A DNA stretch of 64,000 nucleotides from Blastomussa wellsi. Lineage: Eukaryota > Cnidaria > Anthozoa > Scleractinia > Plerogyridae. Below are positions 1-10,775 of the stretch, piece by piece (within the stretch, counting starts at the first letter, position 1; every line of letters begins with the position of its first letter). The position numbers and the translations under genes were made by a program. The DNA lies in assembly GCA_947652115.1 (NCBI GenBank), contig OX393569.1, positions 11,724,485 to 11,788,484 on the forward strand, read 5' to 3'. The notes under the pieces are model-generated. The model was not told the DNA's origin, did not search any database, and saw only the letters and a program-made list of their open reading frames with translations.

Positions 1-234
1 GTGTACAACAAAATTAAAAGCCCGCATTTTAGTTTTTAACATTCATGTTCCTATCACAAAAGGATTTATGGTGAGTATTAACTATCATCAAAGTAGATAA
101 CATTTCTTAGAGTCTCATTTCAGGATATTTCTCAACCTCGTTCCCCTCAACATACCTTCAGGGTGCAAAAATTTAATTTGGAATTAAAACTAGTGGCAGA
201 TAGGAGAAGACCCCAACTGTGAATAGCGGGTCAT

Positions 235-1520
235 GCATCTTATAGACTACGAGCAGGCCCTTTTTTCTTAGTCTGTCGAGTGCGGAGCAAAAACATGGCC
301 GCGCGAAACCTTGGAGATGCACCCACGCAGTGAGGCACGAAAAAGAGGGACTACCGCCTAAGCCACAGCATTTGACCTTTCACGGCCAAGTGATTTTTAG
401 GTGTTAATTTCAAATCTAGTTAACTGCGCCTATTGATTTAATCCTATTCTTGACGTCCTGTCAATTGTCCTTGGCATCGCTACAACGGGAGTTTCTAAGA
501 TGAAAACACTTTTCGTCACGAGAAATCGTGACAAAAAGAATGCAACGAAAGGGATCTCCTCGATCAGTGATGTCTTCGATCATCTGAGAGTTTGCAGATG
601 TAATTTTAAAAGTTTTAAGGAGACTTCAATCGTAGGCTAAGGGTTTCATCTGAGAGTTTGTTTGAAATTCTGTAACGAGCGGGAGTCGAAAATGTCAAGC
701 CTATCTGCCTCAAGCCGTGTATGCGCTAAATGTGCAACAAAGATAAATGCAGCTGAGCTTATGAGGTTTCTGTGATCTGGCTCTGTGTCAGCAGAAGATT
801 CATCAGTTCAATACAATGATCCCAAATAGAGGTGGAAAGCTTCAAGCGAATTTCTGTTGCCTACATCCATCTGATTTGGAGTGAACGGTGCTCCACCAGA
901 GCTTGAAGCATTTTCTAATCGGCAACCGGTACATGAAATTCAAGATTTTTGTCCTTTGTGGTACACTTGTATCTCAGGGACGGCTAATGTTCATCAGTCT
1001 GATGGAAAACAGTAGAAACAAAAGCATTAAAAACAAAAATATTATTTGCCATGTCTATGCTGGGCTATAGTGTGAGATTCATGTAGAACCACCATTTCGA
1101 TTATTCGGATTTCAATGGAAGGAAAACCAAGTTCAGTTAGCAGCCTGGCCTAGCTTTGCCTGACAAAACACTTGATAAATGAGGCCTTTTCCAAAATCAG
1201 TAGGCAAAGTAGCAAGAACGTTGTGACACGCGAGAAGAGCTTTCGACGTTTGTGTGTTGTTGTGGTTTCAAAGATGACACGCAAGGAGAGACTCAAGTGT
1301 TGACAATGTGTTGACACATTCTTGTCAACGCTTGAAGCGTTAGCCAATCATATTTTTGCGTTGTGAGAGCAACGCATAATTCAAATGCTGTGGCTTAGGT
1401 CGTAGTCCCTCTTTTTCGTGCCTCGCTGCATGGGCGCGTCTCCCAGGTATCGTGTGGCCATGTTTTCGCTACGCACTTGACAGACTAAGAAAAAAGGGAC
1501 TGCTCGTAGTCTATGCATCC
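235..1520. repeat. Foldback-type repeat with 140-bp inverted arms
   Basis: The stretch 235-375 recurs in reverse complement at 1381-1520 with scattered mismatches, about 1 kb apart. Both arms contain the word CTACGAGCAG, a T-rich run followed by CTTAGTCTGTC, and CACGAAAAAGAGGGACTA. The interior shows no convincing gene; short ORFs at 888-1070 and 1150-1347 look like chance. The open frames on the minus strand at 1381-1780 lie partly in the arm and are not protein-like. The arrangement suggests a non-autonomous element or two independent insertions of one repeat in opposite orientation. Confidence 0.6.
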
Positions 1521-1934
1521 TAAAAATATTGGGGATTGTAATTAAAGTTGGCGGGAACATAGTTACTTTAACCAACATTTCTAAATTCCAATTCAATCTG
1601 GAAGGCACAGTCACATTTAAACGAGCTCCAGCTCTTATACCATGGGTAAACAAAATTACATTTAAATTTACTCTCCTTATCTTCCTTTGGTTCACATTGA
1701 ATTTGCCTTGGTCCCTTAGTGTAGTAACTGTAAAATGCTGAAATTTGCATGGCCCATGTTATCAACAAATGTAACTCCAAAGTTAATTACTTTATATTAA
1801 ATAAAATTTGTAGGCTTTCTTTATTTTAAAGTTACTGGCAGCCTCTCGCGTTGAGTTTTGTACTTGCTTAGTTCTCCTTCCAGATGAAACTACCATATTA
1901 CATTCTGTTTTTTTATTTGTATTCCATCAATTTT

Positions 1935-2070
1935 AACACAAACATAGACAGACAGACAGATTTTTTATTCACACTTATTTCGATTACAATAATAAGAGAA
2001 AAAAAAGAAAGAAAAAAGGAACAGAGCAAATATGAATAAGAGGGGGGCCCAGGCCCCTCCCCTAGATCCG
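1935..2070 (-). repeat. LINE 3' tail fragment with (TCTG)n end
   Basis: Read on the minus strand this is a T-rich 3' UTR-like stretch ending in an AATAAA-like signal and a short TCTG microsatellite (the CAGA repeats at about 1946-1961). That is how L2/CR1-type LINEs terminate. No coding sequence is left. The rest of 1521-2289 holds nothing I can name. Confidence 0.3.
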
Positions 2071-2289
2071 CCACTGCAATGCTGTCCTTTGCAACAATTA
2101 AAAGCTAACCGAAAGCAAACGTGAGTGAACTGAACTAACCGCAAGCAAACATCAATGGAACTATAAATTAATCATATAACATGATGGCTAAGCCTATGAA
2201 AGCTCATTAGTACAGTACCGTTCTTTTCCTTGCAACCCGCAACCCGATGAGTGGATGGTCAATCTGGTCAGCGGTTGTTATGAAACAAC

Positions 2290-2611
2290 ATGGCGGACAG
2301 TGAAAGGTCACTGTTCAATTTGTTGCTGTTTAAATGTACTCCTCAAACAGATAAATACTACTCAGATTTCATCGGGTTAGTAAGTGCTCTCTTTCTTCAC
2401 CATGAGCTGAATCCTCTCAAAATCAAACAAAACGCTCCTCTTTTCGTCCTAAAGTTGGTTCACAAAGTTTATGATGACAATATAGCTAAAACCAGTGAGT
2501 GGTATTTGTTTCACCCCTCGTCAACGAAAGACAAATTGATGAGCGGCCAAATGTTTTTACATATTCTTGGAGCAGACGGATGGAGCTTGCTGCTGATATG
2601 CAGTTTAACCT
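2290..2611 (+). CDS. Candidate first coding exon of an unrecognised gene
   Basis: An ATG in a good animal start context (AACATGGCGGACAG) opens a 107-codon frame, which runs into a consensus splice donor, CT|GTGAGT, at 2611/2612. The predicted peptide begins MADSERSLFNLLLFKC and is mixed hydrophobic and polar, with no domain I recognise. The composition is unlike the surrounding repeats, which favours a real exon. The reading frame goes on to a stop at 2676 if unspliced. The exon ends in phase 1, so it does not join directly to the HBS1L exon at 22114 (a stop follows immediately). It could belong to a different gene, or be a retained piece of a dead one. Confidence 0.3.
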
Positions 2612-2692
2612 GTGAGTACGAGCCACTTTCGACATTCAATGTGATAAATTTGAGGAAAATTTTGCATGGTGATTAATGTCAAAATATGCAAA

Positions 2693-2861
2693 TGTTGGAC
2701 CTGGAGTCCGGATAATACAACAGAATCCTTGAAAACTTACTCCTTCACATGAATTTTATTCCTCCCCGAGTCTCTTCCTAACCTCGTGGTTTTTGATTAC
2801 ATGTCACGTGACACGACTAAACTAAACTGTGTGGGGTTGGAGTCCGGATTCACCTCTAACA
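2693..2861 (-). repeat. 3' LTR of a decayed minus-strand Gypsy element
   Basis: The 169-bp unit begins TGTT and ends AACA, the expected LTR termini. On the minus strand it is preceded by a purine run (AAGAGGGGGAG, complement of about 2862-2872) that fits a polypurine tract. The words GGAGTCCGGAT occur near both ends. Gypsy pol remains lie just upstream on the same strand. Confidence 0.6.
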
Positions 2862-3177
2862 CACTCCCCCTCTTAGACTAGATGTCCACCTGGACATCGG
2901 AAAAATCGGCTAAAGTACATGTCTACAAACTACTTAGTATTTCATCTAGACAAAAAATGATGCCTTGGAAGGGTGATCAGGCCTTCATAGACAGTCCATT
3001 GTTCTTAACAGAAAACTTTACTATGAGCCAACTGCAGTGGTCTGACACACTATTTCAATTTTTTTTCAGCAAGTGTTTTTTTTACAATAAACAGAAAACG
3101 ATAGCAATTCGCAGTATAAAGTTCAAATAAGTATTCCAGAAGTTGAAGTGTTTAACTGCAATGTTCGTGGACTTCTC

Positions 3178-4140
3178 TTACACCGTCAAAGGTCCATACT
3201 GATTAATGTACAATGCCACCAGTGGCACAGCAGGTGGATAAACGGGTAGATGGTAGGGTGGAATCCAATAATTCTGCATTGGGAATGCTCCGCAAGGTTG
3301 TCCTGGCAACCATGACACCCAGGGTGGATGGTAAATTGCAGGATAGGCAGATACGGTGACAGTTGTTGCATGAGTACTAAAGACACTGGGATGCAAACTT
3401 GGGTTTCCCAGATTATCATAGCACAGGATATTTGGCGGCCGACGGCTTAGAATTGGATAATGCAGAGTTTCTGCTGGCCGATGTTGAGGGGCAGAGTCCT
3501 GGTTTGTTTTGGATATAGAACAGTCTCCTGGAACTGGTGTTTCATCATTGACAGTTAATGGTTCACCTTTGTTGCCTGCCACCTGCTCTTCCTCACAACT
3601 GCTGACCTCCACTTCTGGTGTTGGAGACTCCACAATTTCTAGTTCATTAGGTGAGAGACCGGGTAAATCTTCCTCATCTTCACTTTTGGTGACGAAATTG
3701 TCGTGGTTAGGCTGCTGGGTGTCCCTGTTTTGGTTTTTCAGGGCCTTCTTTTCTCATTTTGGTTGGGTTCAGTCGACAAACAGGTTATGAGATTTCAACT
3801 GGCAAAAGTCACAAGGCAGCAGCAGATTTCTGTGAAGGATCCTTGACTTGCCTCCCTGCTCCTCCGGTGTCACTTCATATACAGGTAGCTTGCCCTTTTG
3901 TTCAACAACGATGTGTATTTGTTGCTCCCAGTGAGATCTAAGCTTCCCAGGCCCACCACGCTCTGGGAGGTTACGCACTAAAACTCGGTCCCCGGGCTGT
4001 AAATTGGAGGATTGCACCTTCCGGTCGTACTGATTTTTTCCATTGCTTGCTGATTTGGATATATGCTGCCTGGCCAATGCGTATGCCTCTTTCATTGCAA
4101 CCGTCCATTTCGCTGTGTACTCTCTGTGACTTACACCAGT
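3178..4140 (-). pseudogene. pol: Ty3/Gypsy integrase C-terminus and pol tail, truncated
   Basis: Two minus-strand frames remain. The first (about 4140-3769) reads MKEAYALARQHISKSA and then GDRVLVRNLPERGGPGKLRSH, the C-terminal end of a Gypsy integrase with its GPG-type module before the polyprotein tail. The second (3633-3178) is a proline-rich tail with many Pro, Tyr and Trp residues. The reverse transcriptase, RNase H and integrase core are missing; the pol similarity stops near 4140. With the LTR at 2693-2861 this is the 3' quarter of a Gypsy element. The frame change near 3700 shows it is dead. Confidence 0.7.
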
Positions 4141-4755
4141 TTATTCACGCGCGAAGTGCAGAAAGAAGCCTCCACCAAGGCCACCATCATCATCGCGAAC
4201 AGCAAGGCAAAAAGTGCCCCAAGGCTTCCACGGCCCCTGCATCAGCCCCAGCTGACGAAAGCTCAAGCGAAGCTCGTAGCCTCACCCAATGGTTTGCAGT
4301 TGGCAGCCTGGGGTCGTCTCGCTGATCGGCATTTGCCGTATTTACTTGTGTATAAGTCAACCTTGTGTATAAGTCGACCCCTCATTTTCATGGTCTAGAA
4401 ACAGCTTTTCTTTATTTCTGGTTAAAAAGTTAAAATTCAGGTCAATAGAATATTTAAGAATTCTCCCAAAGTTAACCTCTTAATTTATTTCTGAGAATTT
4501 TTTGCTGGCATAGTAGACAAAAAACCAGAACGAGTGGCAACTGTACTGTGTGAAGTTTATTAGGATTTGTTAACGTACAGACAAGAGCTTCAGTTTTACT
4601 GGAGTAACTTTGACCTACCACTATATTTTGAAATGAGCGCTGTTAAAATCTTCTCTTAAACTAACCTTTCTCTTAATGTTGACATGAAGAAGAGCTTTTG
4701 TAGACCAAACTAACACCGAAGACCTTTGAACCCGCCATCTTGGAAACTATTAGGA
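4141..4755. other. Non-genic stretch with a short direct repeat
   Basis: No gene seen. At about 4347-4381 the word TTGTGTATAAGTC occurs twice in tandem (…AACC then …GACC). Such GTATAAGTCGACC words are found at the ends of DNA-transposon remnants, but no matching inverted end was found in the window. Confidence 0.3.
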
Positions 4756-4757
4756 GG

Positions 4758-4830
4758 CGAGCGTGGCCTAGTGGTAAGGGCGCTGGACTTGTAATCAGGT
4801 GGTCCCGGGTTCGAGTCCTCCTCCATTGCT
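4758..4830 (+). repeat. tRNA-Thr-like head of a SINE or tRNA pseudogene
   Basis: An A box (TGGCCTAGTGG) and a B box (GGTTCGAGTCC) are spaced as in a tRNA. The anticodon loop CTTGTAA would carry TGT (Thr). The D stem pairs and the anticodon stem pairs with one mismatch, but the T stem is broken at two pairs and the acceptor ends do not pair. A functional tRNA is therefore unlikely; a tRNA-derived SINE or degenerate copy fits better. Confidence 0.55.
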
Positions 4831-7402
4831 GACCTATTTTTAATTTTGGCTCCTTCAAGTTGTAAACAAGCTTTTTAGTGTTTTTGACCTGTTGACTGCT
4901 GTCATTATTATCATCAGGCGTGTGTTCCAGTATGCCTGCAAATTTTAAGTTTTAACTCCTGCTATAGGCCTCCCAAATTGTCGGTTTCAATCTTAGCCTC
5001 TTTTACATCACGTAAGCAAGTTCTATTACGTCAAAATTTTGTGCCTTGCTTTAGTTTATTAACCGTCTTGTCAATATCAGTAGTCTTCTTCTTCAACTTT
5101 GAAACATCTTTGTTGAGATGGCAGACCGTCTCTTTGATACCAAAAATGGAGGTGACAATTTAAAAGATGCTTTTTAATTGTATCCAGCTTCTTGAACTTG
5201 GCAAGTTTACACAGAGCTAGATCCATCTTGGTAGGAAGATCTCCGACCATGTCAAGAGCAGTAAGCACATCGTCATCTTTGCTAAGCTCGTTTAAATCCC
5301 CTTATCTTGTTCTTTCATCCGCCAGAGAATGGTTTGTAATTGTTGCATCATCTTTGTAACTGTAGTTCATATATATGCAGCTTATTTAGTTGACGTATGT
5401 GCTTAGTTTGCAATTTACCGGTTTAAATTTATTTTGTGTCATTTTCTTCATTACTTTTTCTTGTCAGTAACTGTGCTCACAACACGGGTGGCTCCACCTG
5501 AAATGTTCTGCAATTGGTATATGATTTAATGGAGCTTTGTAGGCATCCTACTGATGAACAGTTATGGCAATTAGATATTTTAGAGTATTTTAGTAAACAT
5601 TAAAGTTAACTCCCGGCTAGAAAACTCCATTTCAGAAAAAGCTTGCAAATGTTTCCTTTATCATGCAGAAAACCAAAACATTGTCTTATGAAGCTGTTTT
5701 ACCGATAAATTTTAACGTTAAAGTTTGTATTTTGCCGCTCTTGTGACTTTCCACCATTAGCCTACGTGTAGCCGTACCCACCCTCGAGGAAAAACGGGGG
5801 GTGGGAATGGCTACATGTAGGCTATTCCGCCATAAATGCTTCGATTTTGGTGAGGTGTTACGTCACGGGTGTGGAGCAAGAAATGATAATAAACATGTCT
5901 GACTCATATTCGTCTAACAGGAGTTCCACTTCGACATCCGATTTTTTTTTTATTTCGAGGTAGCTTTTGAAGGTGAAATGCCAGAAAATACAATCGGCCC
6001 TTTTCAGACAATTCAGTCTGGCATTTTGAGCCACCAGGGTCTTCAGAGCCTCAGGGATCGGAAGAAAATCTTGATCAGCCTCGCCATTGCCGCAATTTTG
6101 ACAGTGAATAATGGTTAGTGTCTTGCTGTCCTAGATAACACCCAGTAATCGGTTGATTTTATAACGTGGGAAATGCTCGAGCTTTTAAAGAAGGCAGCTT
6201 AATTAAACATGCTTTCATAAATCCAACTGAACTGTGTGAGGATCACAACTGTGTGGGGATTGTTAAAAGTACAAACCTGGCTGTATTCACGTTCAACCAC
6301 TAACAGTCTTTCACATAAATAGTCGTAAGTACGATGCATTATCTCGAGTTTAACAGAAATTATTCAACATTGTTTGTGGTTGTGCTCATGAAACTACAAA
6401 ATGATTTTGTAAACAGACTTTACAGAATCCCACATTGTGTGCTTTAATATAGTCATTAGTGTCATCGTCATGCCGCAGGCATTTTGCTATATGTTTATGC
6501 AAAACTTCATCCATGAAAATTATCCGTATTTGATTTAGGTTTGTTTGGCTGTGAAGAGAATGTGCCCTCATTTGAGTAATGATAAAATTTTCTTGTTTTC
6601 TTTCGTTTTCATTTTGTGGTTATTGAGTTATTTTTTTCATAAAATAACTCTCAGTCGGCGTACGGACATATGTCGCTAGTCAGTGGGTGGACATAATTTT
6701 TATGTCGCTTGTCAGTGGATAGATGGATGGATGGATGAGCGATGTATTTCACACCAATCAGAAATTGCCGCTTGTATGCACCGTTTAATTTTTTATCAAT
6801 ATTTGTTTCGGATTCAAGCGATGGCCATCTTTATTTTCGTATAAACTTGGCCTTATTGGGCGGTGTTGGCATGATGTCTCTATTTCCAGCACTCTGTGTT
6901 TATGTAGCTCTGGCGTAGAACGTTGTGTGTGGGTTTTAAGCTGAAAACTGTTCAGAACTTTTTATGGTGGTGAAGAAGGTACGAGGATGTGAAGTTTTAC
7001 ATGCTGCAAGCAGTCTGTTTTGGCGGCTTTGGGTTGAGGGATTGTTTTTTTATCGTGGTTAGTTGTGAATAAGAGCCATGAAGTTGCGAATGTGCACAGC
7101 TTCCTATTTCCCGGAGATGAGTTGTTTGAAATCTGTAGAGCTGAGGGATCAGACATGATGAGAGACTTTGCTTAAGGACATAGTAGATGTCATATGGCAT
7201 TTAAGAATTTGAAGTAAAGGAGGCCACATACTCAAGAACGCAGGGTGCAGTAATTCCAGAGAAACAGCTTTCATCGCAGACATACCAGCTCTTAAATGTG
7301 CAAAATCTTTCACCAGGATTTTCAGCACAAATTTCGTAACAACCAGAGAACAATGTGCTAACTGTACTACGTTTGAAGTAAAGGAGGCCACATACTCAAG
7401 AA
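4831..7402. other. Intergenic/intronic stretch without a recognisable gene
   Basis: AT-rich sequence with small repeats: a 26-bp-arm hairpin at 5758-5824, a short GGAT tract near 6719-6737, and a direct repeat of about 33 bp at 7205-7238 and 7371-7404. A minus-strand frame at 7149-7415 overlaps that duplicated stretch and looks like chance. Near 5895 a short frame starts MSDSYSSNRSS but breaks at once, possibly a gene fragment. Confidence 0.4.
5758..5824. repeat. Hairpin with 26-bp arms
   Basis: TAGCCTACGTGTAGCC at 5758-5773 and GGCTACATGTAGGCTA at 5809-5824 are near-perfect inverted copies, and pairing continues inward through CCCACCC/GGGTGGG to a loop of about 15 bases. It looks like a short foldback element or a fused pair of transposon ends. 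Confidence 0.6.
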
Positions 7403-7589
7403 CGTACATAATCAATCAATCAATCTTTATTTAAAACTCTTATCATAAAAATGGTCTTCCTAGGAGTCGTGTAAAAAAAATTACAAAGAACAAATTAACT
7501 ATATCACCAGAATTACATTAACTAACAAACTAATTAACTAACCTTCAGTAAAAACCTATGTAATAAAAAATTCTCTAATATACAGTGCA

Positions 7590-9292
7590 CTAAAAATCAT
7601 CTTTCCCAATTAGTGCGGTTTTAAACAGTTTTAAACTAGGTAGGTGTCTGATTTCTGATGGGATCTTTTTCCACATCACAGACCCTCTGTAGTGCAGGCT
7701 ACCTTTTGCGTATTCCGTTCTTGGTCTGGAGACATAGTAATTTATCTCAGAGTTTCTAAGATGGTGTGTGAGTACGGTTGATGTGTTGTTAAAAATCCGC
7801 CTCACGCACAATGGGGAAAGATTATTATGGATTTTATACATAATCAAAGCCAGTTGTTTAAGTCTTTTACTTTCCAAACTTTCCCAGACAAGCTCATCCA
7901 ACAAAATACTTGTGCGAGTTTCGTAATTTGAAAAGGTAAGAATTCTGGCAGCCCTATTTTGCAGTTTTTGGATTTTATCCTTTATTGCCCCATACAGTAC
8001 TACAGTAATTGAAATAAGGCACAACAAGTGTGTTATACATGTTCATTCTCATATCAAATGGTATAGTAGAGCTAACACGCTTTAAGATTGCTAGAACAAC
8101 GGAAATTTTCTTTGAGGTAGCATTTTATGTGTGGATGCCAATTTAGAGATTCGTCAATGTGAACCCCAAGAACTTTATGTTTTGCTACCCTGTCTAATGG
8201 TGTGTTATGGAAGTTAACAGTAAAATCATTATGTATTTGGGATAATTTGAATTGACTTCCTATGAGCATGTACTTAGTTTTCTTGATATTAAGAGTTAAT
8301 TTGTTTGCCGTAAGCCATAACTGGATTAAGTTCATAGAATAGTTCATTTTGTGTTCAAGAATATATGGATCTTCCGCAGATGATGTAAGAGTCGTAGCAT
8401 CTGCATACATTTTGGGTTTTGAGAACAAATTACATGAAGGAAGATCGTTAATATAAATAGTAAACAGCAGAGGTCCTAAGATAGAGCCCTGCGGAATACC
8501 ACATGTCACATTACAGAAATCAGATTGAGCTCCATCAATAAAGGTTTGCTGCTTTCGGTCAGATAAGTAGGACCTAAACCATTTAAGAGAAAGGCAATCG
8601 ACTCCATAGAGTTTAAGCTTCCCCAATAGAAAAGCATGGTCCATGGTGTCAAACGCTTTCTTCAAATCCAGAAAAATCACACCATTGAGGTGTTTGCTAT
8701 CAATATTCCAGAGCCATTCGTTGGTCATCTCAAGTAAAGCTGTTTCAGTAGAAAACATGGGTCTGAAACCAGACTGGGATTCAGTTAACAAAAGATTACT
8801 ATTTAAATATTCAAAGAGTTGCTTAAAAACAATTCTTTCCAATAGTTTACTTAGTACAGGCAGAACTGAAATGGGTCTATAGTTATTAGGATCAGTCTTT
8901 GCATCCTCTTTAAATATTGGAGTAACTTTAGCTATTTTCCAGGAATTTGGAAATATCCCAGTGGTAATAGAGATATTTATTATATAGGTTAAACTATGTG
9001 TAACTACGGGTGCTCCTTCCTTTAGTAGACACGCAGAAATATTATCTAGGCCTCTGGCTTTGTTACCTGGTATTTTCTGGATTAATTCGAAAATCTCCTG
9101 GCTTGATATTTCTGTTAAGCTAAAGATTTGTACTGTTGGAGTAATATAGTCAGTATATTTACTGGATGTATCCTGAATTTGAGAGGCTAAAGAAGGCCCT
9201 ATTTGTGAAAAATGAGTGTTAAGTATGCAAATTTCCTGAGACAGATCTTTATTTTCTTGTTGTAAGGTGTTAATAAGCTGAAAATTATTCAC
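7590..9292 (-). pseudogene. LINE reverse transcriptase, dead (YADA)
   Basis: The 406-codon frame (9292-8072) carries the RT core in order: the GNKARGLDNI start of the palm, NNYRPISVLP, the FLDLKKAFDTMDH motif with its catalytic Asp, GIPQGSILGPLLF, then YADATTL at about 8396-8410. The last should be YADD, so the second catalytic Asp is Ala and polymerase activity is lost. The second frame (8027-7590) continues with the C-terminal half, including KLQNRAARIL, after a frameshift near 8050. Clade assignment (L2/CR1 group of non-LTR elements) is by motif style only. Confidence 0.8.
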
Positions 9293-9840
9293 ATCACTTG
9301 CCTGGTCGATCTGAACAAATCTGTTACGGAGAGAGTTTATTTCTTTCCAGATTTTGTCTAGTTCTTTTACAAACCTAGACGTCGATATAAGTTCAGCGGG
9401 AAATTGTTCCTTTCTGAGGTGGTCAGGAAACGCGGCATCCGTTTCCTCTAATACAGTAGAAGTCCTTGTCTCTTCACTTTGGCGGGATCGGGGCTGTCTC
9501 GTTCGGGTTCTGCAGCAATTAGCTGAATTAAAGTAGCTTTGTAGGCAGCTGCCTGTGAGCCCTGTAGTTGTAAGGTTCCTGTGGACTCAAACCAGTTGAG
9601 GATGAGGTGTTCAGCTTTTATAGTCTTCTTGGCTTCGTTTCCTGATAGCTTCGCGGTTTCGCGCTTGATGTCAAGGTGTCTCTCAGCTAAATCAATAAGT
9701 TCTTCAAAGGTTTCTGACCAACAGAGCCTTTATTTGTTTCCCTTTAGATTTCTGGTTTCTAGCTGAGATGGAGATATAAGAGAGTCATTGTCCTCACTGG
9801 ATTTCGCGGAGCTCAAAATTACATGTCCGTCTGTCGCCAT
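9293..9840 (-). pseudogene. Helical ORF fused upstream of the LINE RT
   Basis: From an ATG at 9840 a frame starts MATDGHVILSSAKSSEDNDS. It continues after an in-frame TAA with an acidic, helix-rich segment that includes the word ETFEELIDLAERHLDIKRET. A frameshift near 9500 leads into the frame that runs straight into the RT with no stop. No apurinic endonuclease lies between, so either the LINE lost it by internal deletion or this is another gene's 5' end joined to a truncated LINE. It may be the element's ORF1; I cannot assign a domain. Confidence 0.4.
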
Positions 9841-9929
9841 CTCTCAGAGAAACTCCGGCTCAACAAACGTGGCTATCCTGCTTTTGTTGTTCAAGCGGGC
9901 CATCATCGCGCCCGACAAATTGATCGACA

Positions 9930-10775
9930 GTCAGCAGTACAAATGTCACAGAAAGAAAACAACGATAGAATTCAAATTCACTCTCACATTTGACCCTTGC
10001 AACCACACAGTAAAATCCATCATTCTCAAAAACTTCAAATTAATTCAAAATGATACTGGTAGAATCTTTTCGTAACTGCCATTAGTTTCATTCAAACACG
10101 ACAAAAACATACTGGTAGGTAACTTTTTAGTCAGAAGTGCATTCCAAACAAGTGATCAACCCGAACTTTTAAATGCGCTCACGCACGATGCAAAACATAC
10201 CCTTTCATTCACAATGTTGACAAAAATATTGGGATCCAAGCGATCTATCAGGATCACTGATCATTTCACCTGTACCTCGGCCAATGTCATCTACTGCATA
10301 ACTTGCACTCTTTGCAAAAAGTTATACATCGGCGAAACAGGGAGACGATTAGGCGTCCGATTCCGAGAACACCTTCAGACGTAGAGAAAGCCGACAAAAA
10401 TGCATCTAAACTGGTCACAAGACACTTCAATCTCCCAAATCATCTTAAGCAACATATGGCAGTCTGCGGCCTTTCCCTTCACCAAGGAAGCATGGAAAGC
10501 CGCAAAACTCTAGAACAAAAATTTAGTTTTCAAATCGGCACTCTTAATCCTCATGGTATCAACAAAAGCTTTCCATTCAACTAATTTATTCTGTTGTTTT
10601 CACATTACCAATCACCAACCAATAGCGAAGCTTCATTTTTCTGTATATAAACCACACACGACCCACAATTCCTTGATTCACTCCGACGAAGGGCTAACGC
10701 TCAAAACGTCAGCTCTCGAATCTCTTTACGGTGGCCAATTCACATGATCAACCCAGTTGATAAAACCAAATTATA
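9930..10775 (+). pseudogene. Penelope-like retroelement 3' end with GIY-YIG endonuclease
   Basis: In the + frames I read, in order: the end of the RT region (NHTVKSIILKNFKLIQND), a linker (FLVRSAFQTSDQ), and a cysteine-containing GIY-YIG nuclease with the core KLYIGETGRRLGVRFREHL at about 10316-10372. This continues after a one-base frameshift to a normal stop at 10583. At least three frame changes and one stop make it dead. Penelope-like elements pair an RT with this nuclease. The downstream tail includes a hammerhead-like stretch (10679-10712). The 5' part is missing. Confidence 0.75.
10679..10712 (+). ncRNA. Degenerate hammerhead-ribozyme-like motif
   Basis: CCGACGA (10683-10689) resembles the conserved CUGAUGA core. 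It is followed by a short potential stem II (GGGC…GCTC) and by CAAAACGTC, in the place of the GAAAC core. Penelope-like elements are known to carry such minimal ribozymes near their ends. The altered core bases suggest this copy is inactive. Confidence 0.4.

Larger units (their letters stand above)
7403..9840 (-). mobile_element. Decayed L2/CR1-like LINE (minus strand)
   Basis: The 3' end on the minus strand is an A-rich stretch followed by a (TTGA)n tail at about 7405-7425, typical of L2/CR1-type LINEs. The coding part holds a reverse transcriptase and, upstream, a short helical protein joined to it with no endonuclease between. Several frameshifts and a mutated active site show that it is inactive. 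Confidence 0.75.

Noticed and set aside
4758..4830. Functional tRNA-Thr gene.
   Set aside because: Acceptor ends do not pair and the T stem has two mismatches.
7149..7415. 88-codon minus-strand ORF as a gene.
   Set aside because: It spans a 33-bp direct duplication and has no domain; likely chance.
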